A DNA stretch of 64,000 bases from RGIG2041 sp045652745. GTDB lineage: Bacteria > Bacillota > Clostridia > UBA1381 > UMGS1253. Location of the stretch: the NCBI GenBank assembly GCA_045652745.1, contig JAZRUW010000030.1, positions 62,001 to 126,000 of the forward strand. The letters run 5' to 3'. Shown here one piece after another: positions 35,148 to 43,037 of the stretch (position 1 is its first letter; the number at the start of each line of letters is the position of its first letter). The position numbers and the translations under genes are program-made. The notes under the pieces are model-generated. The model had not been told where the DNA came from. It did no database searches and worked only from the letters and a program-made list of their open reading frames with translations.

Positions 35148-35340
35148 CTACAAACATTTGTCATCCTTGGAAGAATGCGCATACCATGTGCCGTTCGGGC
35201 CAATGACCTTTAAGCAGATGCGTTAGTATCGCAGAAAATCGTGCCGTTATCCCAGTCTACATAATATACAATCTCGGCGTCCGCATACAGCAATCAAGTT
35301 CCACATTGTCCGGATTTAACACCGAAACACCTCGAATCAT
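35148..35340 (-). pseudogene. Frameshifted gene remnant of unknown family
   Basis: On the minus strand, three consecutive stretches in different frames join into one protein-like sequence: MIRGVSVLNPDNVELD, then YADAEIVYYVDWDNGTIF, then LKVIGPNGTWYAHSSKDDK, ending at TAG 35148-35150. Two frameshifts are needed, near 35286 and 35217. The order and lack of repetition argue for a decayed C-terminal gene fragment. The family is not recognised. The rest of this 440-base gap holds the terminator before it and the nadK promoter after it. Confidence 0.55.
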
Positions 35341-35404
35341 CACTACCTGCGTAAGATGTAAAAATTATACCATTAAATTTATTTTTATGCATTTTTTCTG
35401 GAAT

Positions 35405-35433
35405 TTGCGCAAAAATTTCTTGTAATTGCGCAA
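35405..35433. promoter_or_regulatory. Paired TTGCGCAA operator candidate
   Basis: Two identical 8-base palindromes TTGCGCAA at 35405-35412 and 35426-35433, 21 bases apart (two helical turns). The second lies between the -35 and -10 of the nadK promoter. This geometry fits cooperative binding by a dimeric repressor. Confidence 0.55.
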
Positions 35434-35448
35434 GAATTTATATATAAT
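35420..35448 (+). promoter_or_regulatory. Promoter of nadK-argR-recN
   Basis: -35 TTGTAA (35420-35425), 17-base spacer, perfect -10 TATAAT (35443-35448). Confidence 0.82.
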
Positions 35449-35481
35449 AAATATAAGTATAAGTAAAATCGGGGTGAAACG

Positions 35482-36342
35482 ATGAAAAACATTGCCATTA
35501 TACCGAATATTCAACGCGATCCGCAATATACATACACGAAAAAACTTTTGTCGCTTTTAAAAGACCGTGCAAATCTTTGTATGTACGATACCGAGTCGGA
35601 ACGCTTTGAAGGTGTGTACTATGCGGATGCACAAACGCTTGTTGAAAAAGCTGACCTTGCCATTGTACTCGGCGGCGACGGCAGTATTTTGTCTGTTGCG
35701 GAACCGCTGTCCAAAGCACAGGTGCCGATTTTGGGCATCAACTTGGGCCATCTGGGTTTTTTGGCGGCGATTGAACCGGAAAACATGGCTTTAGCCATTG
35801 ACAATATTCTGACTGACAATTACCGCATAGAAAAGCGCAGTATGCTCCACGCAGAAGTTCTGCGTGACGGAAACGTCTTGGAAACCTTCGACGCGCTAAA
35901 TGACATTGTGCTTTCGCGCGCTTCGTTTACAAAGTTGTTGAGTTTGCAGATTTTTGCCGACGACGTACTGCTAGACGAGTTTGTTGCCGACGGTGTGATT
36001 TTATCTACCGCAACCGGCTCTACCGCCTACTCCCTTTCGGCAGGCGGCCCGATTCTCGCGCCGGAACTTTCCGCAATGCTCATCACGCCGATTTGCCCGC
36101 ACAATATGCAGTCGCGCCCCATTGTAATGCCGTTTGGGCACACGCTGACGGTAAAGATTGTGCGCAAGGACTGCGAAGGCAGTTTTGCAAGTTGTGACGG
36201 ACGAAGCATTTGTAACTTAAACGAAAGCGATATCTTGCGCATAGAAAAATCACCGTATGAAACACAAATCATCCAATTGGGCAACAAAAGTTTTTATGCG
36301 ACACTCAAAGATAAATTAAACAAACAACATATTATTCGATAA
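35482..36342 (+). CDS. nadK: NAD kinase
   Basis: 286 residues with the NAD kinase signature GGDGSIL (GGDG at 64-67), then LGINLGHLGFLA, the NDIV motif and TGSTAYSLSAGGPI. It phosphorylates NAD to NADP in the cytoplasm. First gene of a nadK-argR-recN-rseC-like operon, an arrangement common in Firmicutes. The ATG follows GGGGTG. Its promoter carries two TTGCGCAA palindromes, so the operon is probably regulated. Confidence 0.96.
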   Translation: MKNIAIIPNIQRDPQYTYTKKLLSLLKDRANLCMYDTESERFEGVYYADAQTLVEKADLAIVLGGDGSILSVAEPLSKAQVPILGINLGHLGFLAAIEPENMALAIDNILTDNYRIEKRSMLHAEVLRDGNVLETFDALNDIVLSRASFTKLLSLQIFADDVLLDEFVADGVILSTATGSTAYSLSAGGPILAPELSAMLITPICPHNMQSRPIVMPFGHTLTVKIVRKDCEGSFASCDGRSICNLNESDILRIEKSPYETQIIQLGNKSFYATLKDKLNKQHIIR

Positions 36343-36355
36343 TTGAGGGAATGAA

Positions 36356-36817
36356 ATGAAAAACAAAAGACATGCCAAAATTTTAGAAATTATTCAAAGC
36401 ACCAACACCGTAACGCAGTCGGATTTAACCGACAAACTGCGCGAATGCGGTTTTGATGTAACACAGGCAACCGTTTCACGCGACATTAAGGAGCTTGGCC
36501 TGATTAAAGTTTCCTGCGGTAAGGACGGCTACAAATACCAGCAGCCCTCCCATACACCGGCCGCATCGACGAAGCATCTGTCGATTTTCGCACAATCGGT
36601 GATTAAAATTGACTGTGCGCTTCACACCATTGTTGTAAAAACGCTGGCCGGCATGGCACAAGCGGCAGCTGCCGCAATTGACAGTACCGTCGGCGCACAC
36701 ATTTTAGGTTCCATTGCCGGTGACGATACCATTTTGATTGTAACTGACAGCCCGGAAAATGCCGCACGTCTAAAAAAGGTACTCATTTCCATGCAAACAG
36801 GTGAACTTGAGTTATAA
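36356..36817 (+). CDS. argR: Arginine repressor
   Basis: 153 residues with the ArgR layout: an N-terminal winged helix (RHAKILEIIQSTNTVTQSDL, TQATVSRDIKELGLIKV) and a C-terminal hexamerisation and arginine-binding domain with the GSIAGDDTILIV motif. It controls arginine biosynthesis and catabolism in response to arginine. It follows nadK by 13 bases and precedes recN, the classic Firmicute order (often ahrC-recN). No typical ARG box is evident at its own promoter. Confidence 0.95.
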   Translation: MKNKRHAKILEIIQSTNTVTQSDLTDKLRECGFDVTQATVSRDIKELGLIKVSCGKDGYKYQQPSHTPAASTKHLSIFAQSVIKIDCALHTIVVKTLAGMAQAAAAAIDSTVGAHILGSIAGDDTILIVTDSPENAARLKKVLISMQTGELEL

Positions 36818-36831
36818 GGAGCACTTTTTCT

Positions 36832-38505
36832 ATGTTAGAAGCATTGCAAATCAATAATGTGGCAGTCATTGATGAAGCGCGTCTGGAACTCGGTGAAGGC
36901 CTCAATGTGCTGACCGGCGAAACAGGCGCAGGTAAATCCATTCTCATTGATTCCATCAATATTATATTGGGCGAACGCGCCGAACGCGATATCATTCGTT
37001 ACGGAACGCAAAAAGCCACAATTCGTGCACTTTTTTCCACGGACAATTCCGCTGTACTGGCCAAAGCCGAGGCCCTCGGCTGCGAAGCCGAAGACGGTGC
37101 CTTTTTGTTTTCTCGCGAACTGACGGATAAAAAATCCACCGTGCGCATTAACGGACAATTGACCACCGCGGCACTTTTGCGCGAATTGAGTAAACATTTA
37201 ATTAACATCCACGGCCAGCACGACAACCAAGCCCTTTTATCCGCACAACAGCACATTGAATTTTTAGATGCCTTCGGCAAGGAAGCCATAGCCGAAGCCA
37301 AAGCCGTATATGCTGACCTTTACGAAGAATACAAGCGACTCAAAGCGGCTTATGCGCATGCAGATACGGACTTATCGGAAAAACTGGCGCGTATAGATTA
37401 TTTAAATTTTGCCAAAGCCGAAATCGAGCAGGCCAATCTGCAACCCGGCGAAAAAGAAGCCTTGGCGGAAGAAGAAACGCTTTTGAGCAATGCGCAGTAT
37501 ATTATCGAGCAGCTCTCTGCCGGCTACACGGCGCTCTACGACGGTGAATACACCGCATACGATGCTTTGGCGGCGGCAAACACCTGCTTAAAAAACGTAG
37601 CGCAATTCAGCGAAAAACTAAACGCCTGCAGCAGTGCCCTGACTGATGCACTCTACACCGTCAGCGACCTTGCCACGCAAGTGCGCGAATTCCGTGACAG
37701 TTTTGAATTTGATGGCGCACGCCTCGCTTACGTACAGGAACGCCTTGCTTTGATTCAATCTCTGGAAAAAAAATACGGTCCGACCGTAGAAGATATCCTT
37801 GCCCGCTATGATGCCATTTGTTTTGAACTCGAGGATTTGCAGGCAGAAACCCAAAATCCGGAAGAACTCAAAGCGAAGCTGGATGCGCATACGCAAAAAC
37901 TGCAAGCCGCGGCGGATGCGCTGACACAAACGCGCATGGATGCCGCCAGCAAAATGCAAGTACTTGTTTTGTTAGAACTTGCGGATTTGGAAATGACCAA
38001 AACGCAATTTGAAATTCCGATTCTACCGGCATCCGATTTTCGTCCCGACGGCAAAGATGAAGTGGAATTTTTACTCTCCACCAACCCAGGTGAGCCGTTA
38101 AAACCGCTTATCAAAATTGCTTCCGGCGGCGAGCTTTCACGTATCATGTTGGCACTCAAAACGGTTTTGGCAGACACCGACAGCGTACAAACGCTGATTT
38201 TTGACGAAATTGATACAGGTGTATCCGGCTCGGCCGCAACCAAAATCGGTGAAAAGCTCCGCGCCATTGCCAAGAAAAAACAGGTTATTTGCATTACACA
38301 TCTGGCACAGATTGCCGCAATGGCGGATAATCACTTTTTAATTAAGAAGACAACGACGGACGATGCGGCCTCCACCACAGTAACCCTGCTGTCGGAAGAA
38401 GAACGCATTGGCGAACTTGCGCGCATCATCGGTGGCGGCAGCGAAAATGAAACTGCCGTGGCCCATGCCAAGGCGCTGCGCGAGAAAGTCGAGGTTAGAC
38501 TATGA
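36832..38505 (+). CDS. recN: DNA repair protein RecN
   Basis: 557-residue SMC-like ATPase. Walker A is GETGAGKS (29-36), the ABC signature is SGGELSRIMLALK (near residue 430) and Walker B is LIFDEIDTGVSG. The central 170-340 region is rich in heptad-like helices, as expected for the coiled-coil arms. It acts in double-strand-break repair, joining DNA ends. The stop overlaps the start of the RseC-like gene (ATGA). An AAGGAG ribosome site lies 12 bases before ATG. Confidence 0.96.
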   Translation: MLEALQINNVAVIDEARLELGEGLNVLTGETGAGKSILIDSINIILGERAERDIIRYGTQKATIRALFSTDNSAVLAKAEALGCEAEDGAFLFSRELTDKKSTVRINGQLTTAALLRELSKHLINIHGQHDNQALLSAQQHIEFLDAFGKEAIAEAKAVYADLYEEYKRLKAAYAHADTDLSEKLARIDYLNFAKAEIEQANLQPGEKEALAEEETLLSNAQYIIEQLSAGYTALYDGEYTAYDALAAANTCLKNVAQFSEKLNACSSALTDALYTVSDLATQVREFRDSFEFDGARLAYVQERLALIQSLEKKYGPTVEDILARYDAICFELEDLQAETQNPEELKAKLDAHTQKLQAAADALTQTRMDAASKMQVLVLLELADLEMTKTQFEIPILPASDFRPDGKDEVEFLLSTNPGEPLKPLIKIASGGELSRIMLALKTVLADTDSVQTLIFDEIDTGVSGSAATKIGEKLRAIAKKKQVICITHLAQIAAMADNHFLIKKTTTDDAASTTVTLLSEEERIGELARIIGGGSENETAVAHAKALREKVEVRL

Positions 38506-38927
38506 CACAACGCGGCGTTGTAATCAAAACAGACGGACAAAATGCCGAGGTACAGGTGCTGCGCACTTCCATGTGCGGTGACAGCTGCGCTAGCTGCAAA
38601 GGCAGGTGCACGCCGACAACGCAGACGGTATCGGCCGTAAATGAAACACAAGAAACCTTATACATCGGTGACATTGTAGCCTTGGAAACCGAAACCGGTA
38701 AAATTCTCGGCGCTTCGGCGGCAGTATATCTTTGGCCGCTTGCCGGTTTATTTATCGGCTTTACGCTCTCGCAGCGGTTCACCGCAAGTGAACTTATATG
38801 CGCATTTTTTGCCCTGCTCGGCTGTGTGCTTTGTGTTCTCCTTTTGCGTTTCTGGGACAGAAATATCAAGAAGAAAAACAAGCTTTTAGTGCGCATTACC
38901 GATATATTGGTGCAAAAAGGCGAATAA
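38502..38927 (+). CDS. RseC/SoxR-reducing-system family membrane protein
   Basis: 141 residues. The N-terminal half has the Cys cluster CGDSCASCKGRC (about 25-36), which could bind a metal or Fe-S centre. Two hydrophobic helices follow (about 71-92 and 97-118) and a basic tail. This matches the RseC family, which in Gammaproteobacteria modulates SoxR reduction or sigma-E; in Clostridia it is usually linked to Rnf-type electron transfer. Here it is coupled to recN and no rnf genes are visible, so its role is unclear. Confidence 0.85.
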   Translation: MTQRGVVIKTDGQNAEVQVLRTSMCGDSCASCKGRCTPTTQTVSAVNETQETLYIGDIVALETETGKILGASAAVYLWPLAGLFIGFTLSQRFTASELICAFFALLGCVLCVLLLRFWDRNIKKKNKLLVRITDILVQKGE

Positions 38928-38961
38928 AACCGATAAATTTGCCAAAATTACAAAAAAACAC

Positions 38962-38990
38962 TTGCTTTTTTATTTGCGCTGTGATATTAT
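38962..38990 (+). promoter_or_regulatory. Promoter of rpsB-tsf
   Basis: -35 TTGCTT (38962-38967), 17-base spacer, -10 TATTAT (38985-38990). Confidence 0.75.
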
Positions 38991-38996
38991 ATCATG

Positions 38997-39147
38997 GCGT
39001 AAAAAAATACACACATCGTTTGAGTGTGGGAACGGTGCCGGACAAATCCGGTTTTCCTGCATGGTGACGGCGGTGGAGGTATGCCTGCCCGCTCGGTTTT
39101 GCCGCCGACGGACAGAAAATTATTTTAAAACCGGAGGTGCTTTAAAA
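38997..39147 (+). promoter_or_regulatory. Structured 5' leader of rpsB, probable autoregulatory RNA
   Basis: About 150 untranslated bases separate the promoter from rpsB. Three hairpins are visible: CACAC/GTGTG (39010-39014 with 39024-39028), CCGGA-CAAA-TCCGG (39038-39051) and a long GC-rich one with outer arms CGGCGG/CCGCCG (39068-39073 with 39102-39107). S2 leaders that bind ribosomal protein S2 are known in several phyla; whether this one belongs to a described class cannot be decided by eye. No T-run follows, so control at translation is more likely than termination. Confidence 0.55.
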
Positions 39148-39885
39148 ATGGCAAACGTAATTTCTATGAAGCAGCTTCTTGAAGCCGGTGTGCACTTTGG
39201 CCACCAGACAAGACGCTGGAACCCGAAAATGGCTGAGTACATCTTTACAGAGAGAAATGGTATTTATATCATTGACCTGCAGAAGACTGTAAAGAAGGTA
39301 GAAGAAGCCTACAAGTTTATCGCTGAGGTTGCTGCAAACGGCGACAGCGTACTCTTCGTTGGTACGAAGAAGCAGGCGCAGGATTCCATCAAGGAAGAAG
39401 CGCTCAGAGTTGGTATGTACTATGTAAATACCAGATGGCTCGGCGGTATGCTCACAAACTTTAAGACAATCAAAAAGCGTATCGACAGACTCGAACAGCT
39501 CTTCAAGATGGAAGAGAACGGTACTTTCGATCTTCTCCCGAAGAAAGAAGTAAGCAAACTCATGGCTGAAAGAGAAAAGCTCGAAAAGTATTTGGGCGGT
39601 ATCAAAGACATGAAGAAGCTCCCGGGCGCTATGTTCGTTGTAGACCCGAGAAAAGAAAAGATTGCAATCGCTGAAGCAAAGAAACTCGGTATCCCGGTTG
39701 TAGCTATCGTAGATACAAACTGTGATCCGGAAGAAGTTGACTATGTAATCCCGGGCAACGACGATGCAATCAGAGCCGTTAAGCTCATCGCTGGTGCAAT
39801 GGCAAACGCTATCATCGAAGGCCAGCAAGGCGAGCAGGTTGCTTTAGAAGGCGCTGACGTTGAGGCAGAAGCAGACGCTGAATAA
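39148..39885 (+). CDS. rpsB: 30S ribosomal protein S2
   Basis: 245 residues. MKQLLEAGVHFGHQTRRWNPKM near the start and the PGAMFVVDP and VAIVDTNCDP segments are S2 signatures. It is an essential late-assembling protein of the small subunit. ATG 39148 has GGAGGTG upstream; longer in-frame starts fall within the structured leader and are rejected. Codon use is strongly biased, as expected for a highly expressed gene. Co-transcribed with tsf through a hairpin that may reduce read-through. Confidence 0.97.
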   Translation: MANVISMKQLLEAGVHFGHQTRRWNPKMAEYIFTERNGIYIIDLQKTVKKVEEAYKFIAEVAANGDSVLFVGTKKQAQDSIKEEALRVGMYYVNTRWLGGMLTNFKTIKKRIDRLEQLFKMEENGTFDLLPKKEVSKLMAEREKLEKYLGGIKDMKKLPGAMFVVDPRKEKIAIAEAKKLGIPVVAIVDTNCDPEEVDYVIPGNDDAIRAVKLIAGAMANAIIEGQQGEQVALEGADVEAEADAE

Positions 39886-39895
39886 TTTTTGACAT

Positions 39896-39931
39896 AAAGC
39901 GGTCTTTACAAACAAAGCAAAGACCGCTTTT
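39896..39931 (+). terminator. Partial terminator between rpsB and tsf
   Basis: Stem 39896-39907 / 39919-39930 (AAAGCGGTCTTT with AAAGACCGCTTT), followed by only four T's before a C. It probably reduces, rather than stops, transcription into tsf, since no separate tsf promoter is evident. Confidence 0.7.
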
Positions 39932-39961
39932 CTACCAGATTATAAAGGAAGGAAGATTAAA

Positions 39962-40858
39962 ATGTTTACAGCAAAAGACGTAAAGGATTTAAGAGAAAAG
40001 ACCGGTTGCGGTATGATGGATTGCAAAAAGGCACTCACAGAAACAAACGGTGATATGGAAAAAGCAATCGAGTTCCTTCGTGAAAAGGGTCTCGCTACTG
40101 CAGCTAAGAAATCCGGCAGAATCGCCGCTGAAGGTATCGTTAAGGAATACATTTCCGAAGACAAGACCATCGGCGTTCTCGTTGAAGTAAACTCCGAAAC
40201 TGACTTCGTTGCAAAGAACGATGAGTTCCAGGCTTTCGTTGCAAGTGTGGCTAAGACAGTTGCAGATGCAAACCCGGCTGACGTAGATGCCCTCAAGGCA
40301 CTTCCGTACAACGGCGGTAGCGAAACTATCGGTGATGCACTCACAGCACTCATCGCTAAGATCGGCGAAAACATGAATCTGAGAAGATTTGCAAGAATTG
40401 AAGGCAACGTATGTGCATACATTCACGGCGGCGGCAGAATCGGCGTTCTGGTTGAGGCTGAAGGTAGCCTGGCTGACGCTGAAGCATACGAAGCAGCAAG
40501 AGACGTAGCAATGCAGATTGCAGCGCTCAACCCGCTCTATCTGTCCAAGGACACCGTTCCGGCAGAAGACCTCGAAAAGGAAAAGCACATCATCCTCGCT
40601 CAGATGAAGGAAGATCCGAAGAACGCAAACAAGCCGGAAAACATCCTCGAAAAGATGGTTGTCGGCAAAATGGGCAAGTTCTGCGAGCAGAACTGCCTGC
40701 TCCAGCAGGAGTTCGTTAAGAACGGTGATTTCAAGGTAGAAGGTTACCTCGCTTCCAAGGGCGTTAAGCTCACAAACTTCGTTCGTTTTGAAAAGGGCGA
40801 AGGCCTTGAAAAGAAAGTGGACAACTTCGCTGACGAAGTTGCAAGCATGGTAAAATAA
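39962..40858 (+). CDS. tsf: Translation elongation factor Ts
   Basis: 298 residues, with the N-terminal TGCGMMDCKKALTET, the core SETDFVAKN and the family's typical DVAMQIAA segment. It exchanges GDP for GTP on EF-Tu. Start ATG 39962 follows AAGGAAGG. It is in the normal position after rpsB and is heavily codon-biased. The transcript ends at the strong hairpin at 40890-40926. Confidence 0.97.
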   Translation: MFTAKDVKDLREKTGCGMMDCKKALTETNGDMEKAIEFLREKGLATAAKKSGRIAAEGIVKEYISEDKTIGVLVEVNSETDFVAKNDEFQAFVASVAKTVADANPADVDALKALPYNGGSETIGDALTALIAKIGENMNLRRFARIEGNVCAYIHGGGRIGVLVEAEGSLADAEAYEAARDVAMQIAALNPLYLSKDTVPAEDLEKEKHIILAQMKEDPKNANKPENILEKMVVGKMGKFCEQNCLLQQEFVKNGDFKVEGYLASKGVKLTNFVRFEKGEGLEKKVDNFADEVASMVK

Positions 40859-40862
40859 TTCC

Positions 40863-40891
40863 TTGCATATTTTGTAAAATAGTAGTATAAT
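40863..40891 (+). promoter_or_regulatory. Promoter of the pyrH-to-ispG block
   Basis: -35 TTGCAT (40863-40868), 17-base spacer, perfect -10 TATAAT (40886-40891). The terminator stem starts within the -10, so transcripts would begin inside the hairpin. Confidence 0.75.
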
Positions 40892-40926
40892 ATACAGGAG
40901 ATACTTTGTCTCCTGTATATTTTTTT
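40890..40926 (+). terminator. Terminator after tsf, overlapping the pyrH promoter
   Basis: Perfect 12-bp stem 40890-40901 / 40909-40920 with loop TACTTTG and a run of at least six T's. It is a strong terminator for tsf. RNA started at the overlapping promoter would lack the first bases of the left arm and so weaken the hairpin. Confidence 0.9.
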
Positions 40927-40978
40927 GTTCGCAGAAATTTTCACAGGAGAATATCCTACATAGAGGAGTGAATTTACA

Positions 40979-41692
40979 ATGAAACTGAAATACAAAAGAG
41001 TTCTTTTGAAAGTCAGCGGCGAAGCGCTCGCAGGCGAAAAGAAAACCGGATTTGACCAAGAAGTGCTCACTCGTCTGTCCGCCTCGATTAAAAAGTGCGT
41101 AGATATGGGTTTGGAAATTGCGTTGGTTGTCGGCGGCGGGAACATTTGGCGCGGCAGAACCGGCGAAAATATGGACCGCACCAGAGCAGACCACATGGGC
41201 ATGCTCGCAACCGTAATTAACGCCTTGGCACTGTGTGACGCACTCGAAAACGCCGGTATCCCCTGCCGCGTGCAGACAGCCATTGAAATGCGACAGATTG
41301 CAGAGCCGTATATTCGCGGCCGCGCAATGCGCCACTTAGAAAAAGGCAGAGTTGTGATTTTCGGTTGCGGTACGGGTAACCCATTCTTCTCCACCGATAC
41401 AACAGCGGCACTTCGCGCAGCAGAAATCAACGCAGATGCAATCTTACTTGCAAAGAAAGTGGATGCAGTATACGATTCCGACCCGAACGTAAATCCGGAT
41501 GCCAAAAAGTTTGATGCTTTGACCTTTATCGAAGTATTAAACCGCGGTCTTGGGGTGATGGACTCCACCGCAACTTCTCTTTGCATGGACAACAATATGC
41601 CGATTCACGTATTCGGACTTGATGACACCGACAACATTGTGCGCGCAGCTTGCGGCGAAAAACTCGGTACAATTGTAAGCAATAACATTTAA
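40979..41692 (+). CDS. pyrH: Uridylate kinase
   Basis: 237 residues, hexameric amino-acid-kinase-fold UMP kinase. Typical segments are RVLLKVSGEAL, VVGGGNIWRG, DHMGMLATVINALAL and FGCGTGNPFFSTDTTAALRAAEI. It phosphorylates UMP to UDP with ATP. Its ATG follows GAGGAG. It starts the second transcription unit of the block and is followed by frr after 25 bases. Confidence 0.97.
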   Translation: MKLKYKRVLLKVSGEALAGEKKTGFDQEVLTRLSASIKKCVDMGLEIALVVGGGNIWRGRTGENMDRTRADHMGMLATVINALALCDALENAGIPCRVQTAIEMRQIAEPYIRGRAMRHLEKGRVVIFGCGTGNPFFSTDTTAALRAAEINADAILLAKKVDAVYDSDPNVNPDAKKFDALTFIEVLNRGLGVMDSTATSLCMDNNMPIHVFGLDDTDNIVRAACGEKLGTIVSNNI

Positions 41693-41717
41693 TATAATAA
41701 TTTAGGAGGAAAACACA

Positions 41718-42269
41718 ATGGCTAAATTACCTGAAGTTTCTGAAAAAATGGATAAGACCTTAAATGTATTCAACGAGGATTTAAAGAGAATCCGCGCAGG
41801 CCGTGCAAATCCGGCAATTTTAGACAAGGTTACTGTAGATTACTACGGCACCGCTACCCCGATTCCGCAGGTAGGTAACGTTTCCGTTCCGGAAGCACGT
41901 ACCATTATCATTCAGCCGTGGGATACTTCTATTCTTTCTGCGATTGAAAAAGCAATCCAGACCTCGGATATCGGCATTAACCCGAACAACGACGGTAAAG
42001 TCATTCGCTTAAACTTCCCGCCGCTTACCGAAGACAGACGTAAGGAAATCGTAAAGGATGTTCGCAAGCGTGCCGAAGATGCAAAGGTTGCACTGCGCTC
42101 CATCCGCCGTGACGCGATTGAAAACTACAAAGCAAAGAAAAAGGCAAGCGAAATTACGGAAGATGATTTGAAGGGCATTGAAAAAGACATTCAAACCATC
42201 ACCGATAACTATGTAAAAGAAGTAGATACCCTGACCGCTGCCAAAGAAAAGGAAATTATGGAAGTATGA
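41718..42269 (+). CDS. frr: Ribosome recycling factor
   Basis: 183 residues with the RRF pattern: RAGRANPAILDKVTVDYYGT near the start, the PWD segment and the conserved LTEDRRKEIVKDVRKRAEDAKVALRSIRRDA helix. With EF-G it splits post-termination ribosomes. A strong AGGAGG precedes the ATG. The stop overlaps the uppS start (ATGA). Confidence 0.97.
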   Translation: MAKLPEVSEKMDKTLNVFNEDLKRIRAGRANPAILDKVTVDYYGTATPIPQVGNVSVPEARTIIIQPWDTSILSAIEKAIQTSDIGINPNNDGKVIRLNFPPLTEDRRKEIVKDVRKRAEDAKVALRSIRRDAIENYKAKKKASEITEDDLKGIEKDIQTITDNYVKEVDTLTAAKEKEIMEV

Positions 42270-43003
42270 GTCTATTCAAGAAACATACCAAAACTTATGA
42301 TAAAGACGCTCTGCCCAAGCATGTTGCCATCATTATGGACGGCAATGGCCGTTGGGCAAAAAAGCGTTCCGTTCCGCGTGTTGTCGGGCATAAAACCGGC
42401 GCGGAAACGCTGAAAAAAATCAGCAAATACGCCGGAAAAATCGGCATAAAGTACATCACCGTTTATGCGTTCTCTACCGAAAATTGGAAGCGCGATGAAG
42501 AAGAGGTTTCCGGACTGATGGGGCTTTTACTGCATTATTTAAAAACAGCAGAAACCGAACTGGCCGGTGATAATGCCCGCATTTGCGTATTGGGAGACCG
42601 TTCACGCTTTTCCGAGGAAATTCAGGCGGAAATGGCGCGCGTGGAAAAGGTCACCGAAAAAAACGACGGCGTGATTGTTTCTTTGGCGTTAAACTACGGA
42701 AGTCGCGATGAAATCACCACCGCCGTAAAAGCAATCGCCGAACAGGTAAAAAGCGGCACGTTGGATGTGCAGGCAATTGAAGAAAAGGATATTTCCGCAC
42801 ACTTGTACACACACTTTCTGCCCGACCCGGATTTGATTATCCGCACAAGCGGCGAAATGCGCCTGAGCAACTTTTTAATGTGGCAATCCGCCTACAGTGA
42901 ATTTTATTTTACCGACAAACTTTGGCCGGACTTTTCCGAAAAAGATTTTGATGACGCTATGGATGCCTATCTGCGCAGAAACAGGCGTTTCGGCGGCAGA
43001 TAA
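42266..43003 (+). CDS. uppS: Undecaprenyl diphosphate synthase
   Basis: 245 residues. The catalytic Asp sits in IIMDGNGRWAKKR, followed by GHKTGAETLKKI, ITVYAFSTENWKR and, near the C-terminus, DLIIRTSGEMRLSNFLMWQSAYSEFYF. It adds isopentenyl units in cis configuration to make the C55 lipid carrier for cell wall and capsule synthesis, so it supplies the carrier used by the polysaccharide operon. Translation is coupled to frr. Confidence 0.97.
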   Translation: MSLFKKHTKTYDKDALPKHVAIIMDGNGRWAKKRSVPRVVGHKTGAETLKKISKYAGKIGIKYITVYAFSTENWKRDEEEVSGLMGLLLHYLKTAETELAGDNARICVLGDRSRFSEEIQAEMARVEKVTEKNDGVIVSLALNYGSRDEITTAVKAIAEQVKSGTLDVQAIEEKDISAHLYTHFLPDPDLIIRTSGEMRLSNFLMWQSAYSEFYFTDKLWPDFSEKDFDDAMDAYLRRNRRFGGR

Positions 43004-43037
43004 CACCCTTGTCGGTATGTAAAGGAAGGTTTTCCCT

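Noticed and set aside
38962..39147. In-frame N-terminal extension of rpsB
   Set aside because: It crosses the promoter and the structured leader; ATG 39148 has GGAGGTG and gives the family's usual start.
39889..39894. TTGACA between rpsB and tsf as a tsf promoter
   Set aside because: No acceptable -10 lies 16-18 bases downstream, and the position is inside the hairpin region.
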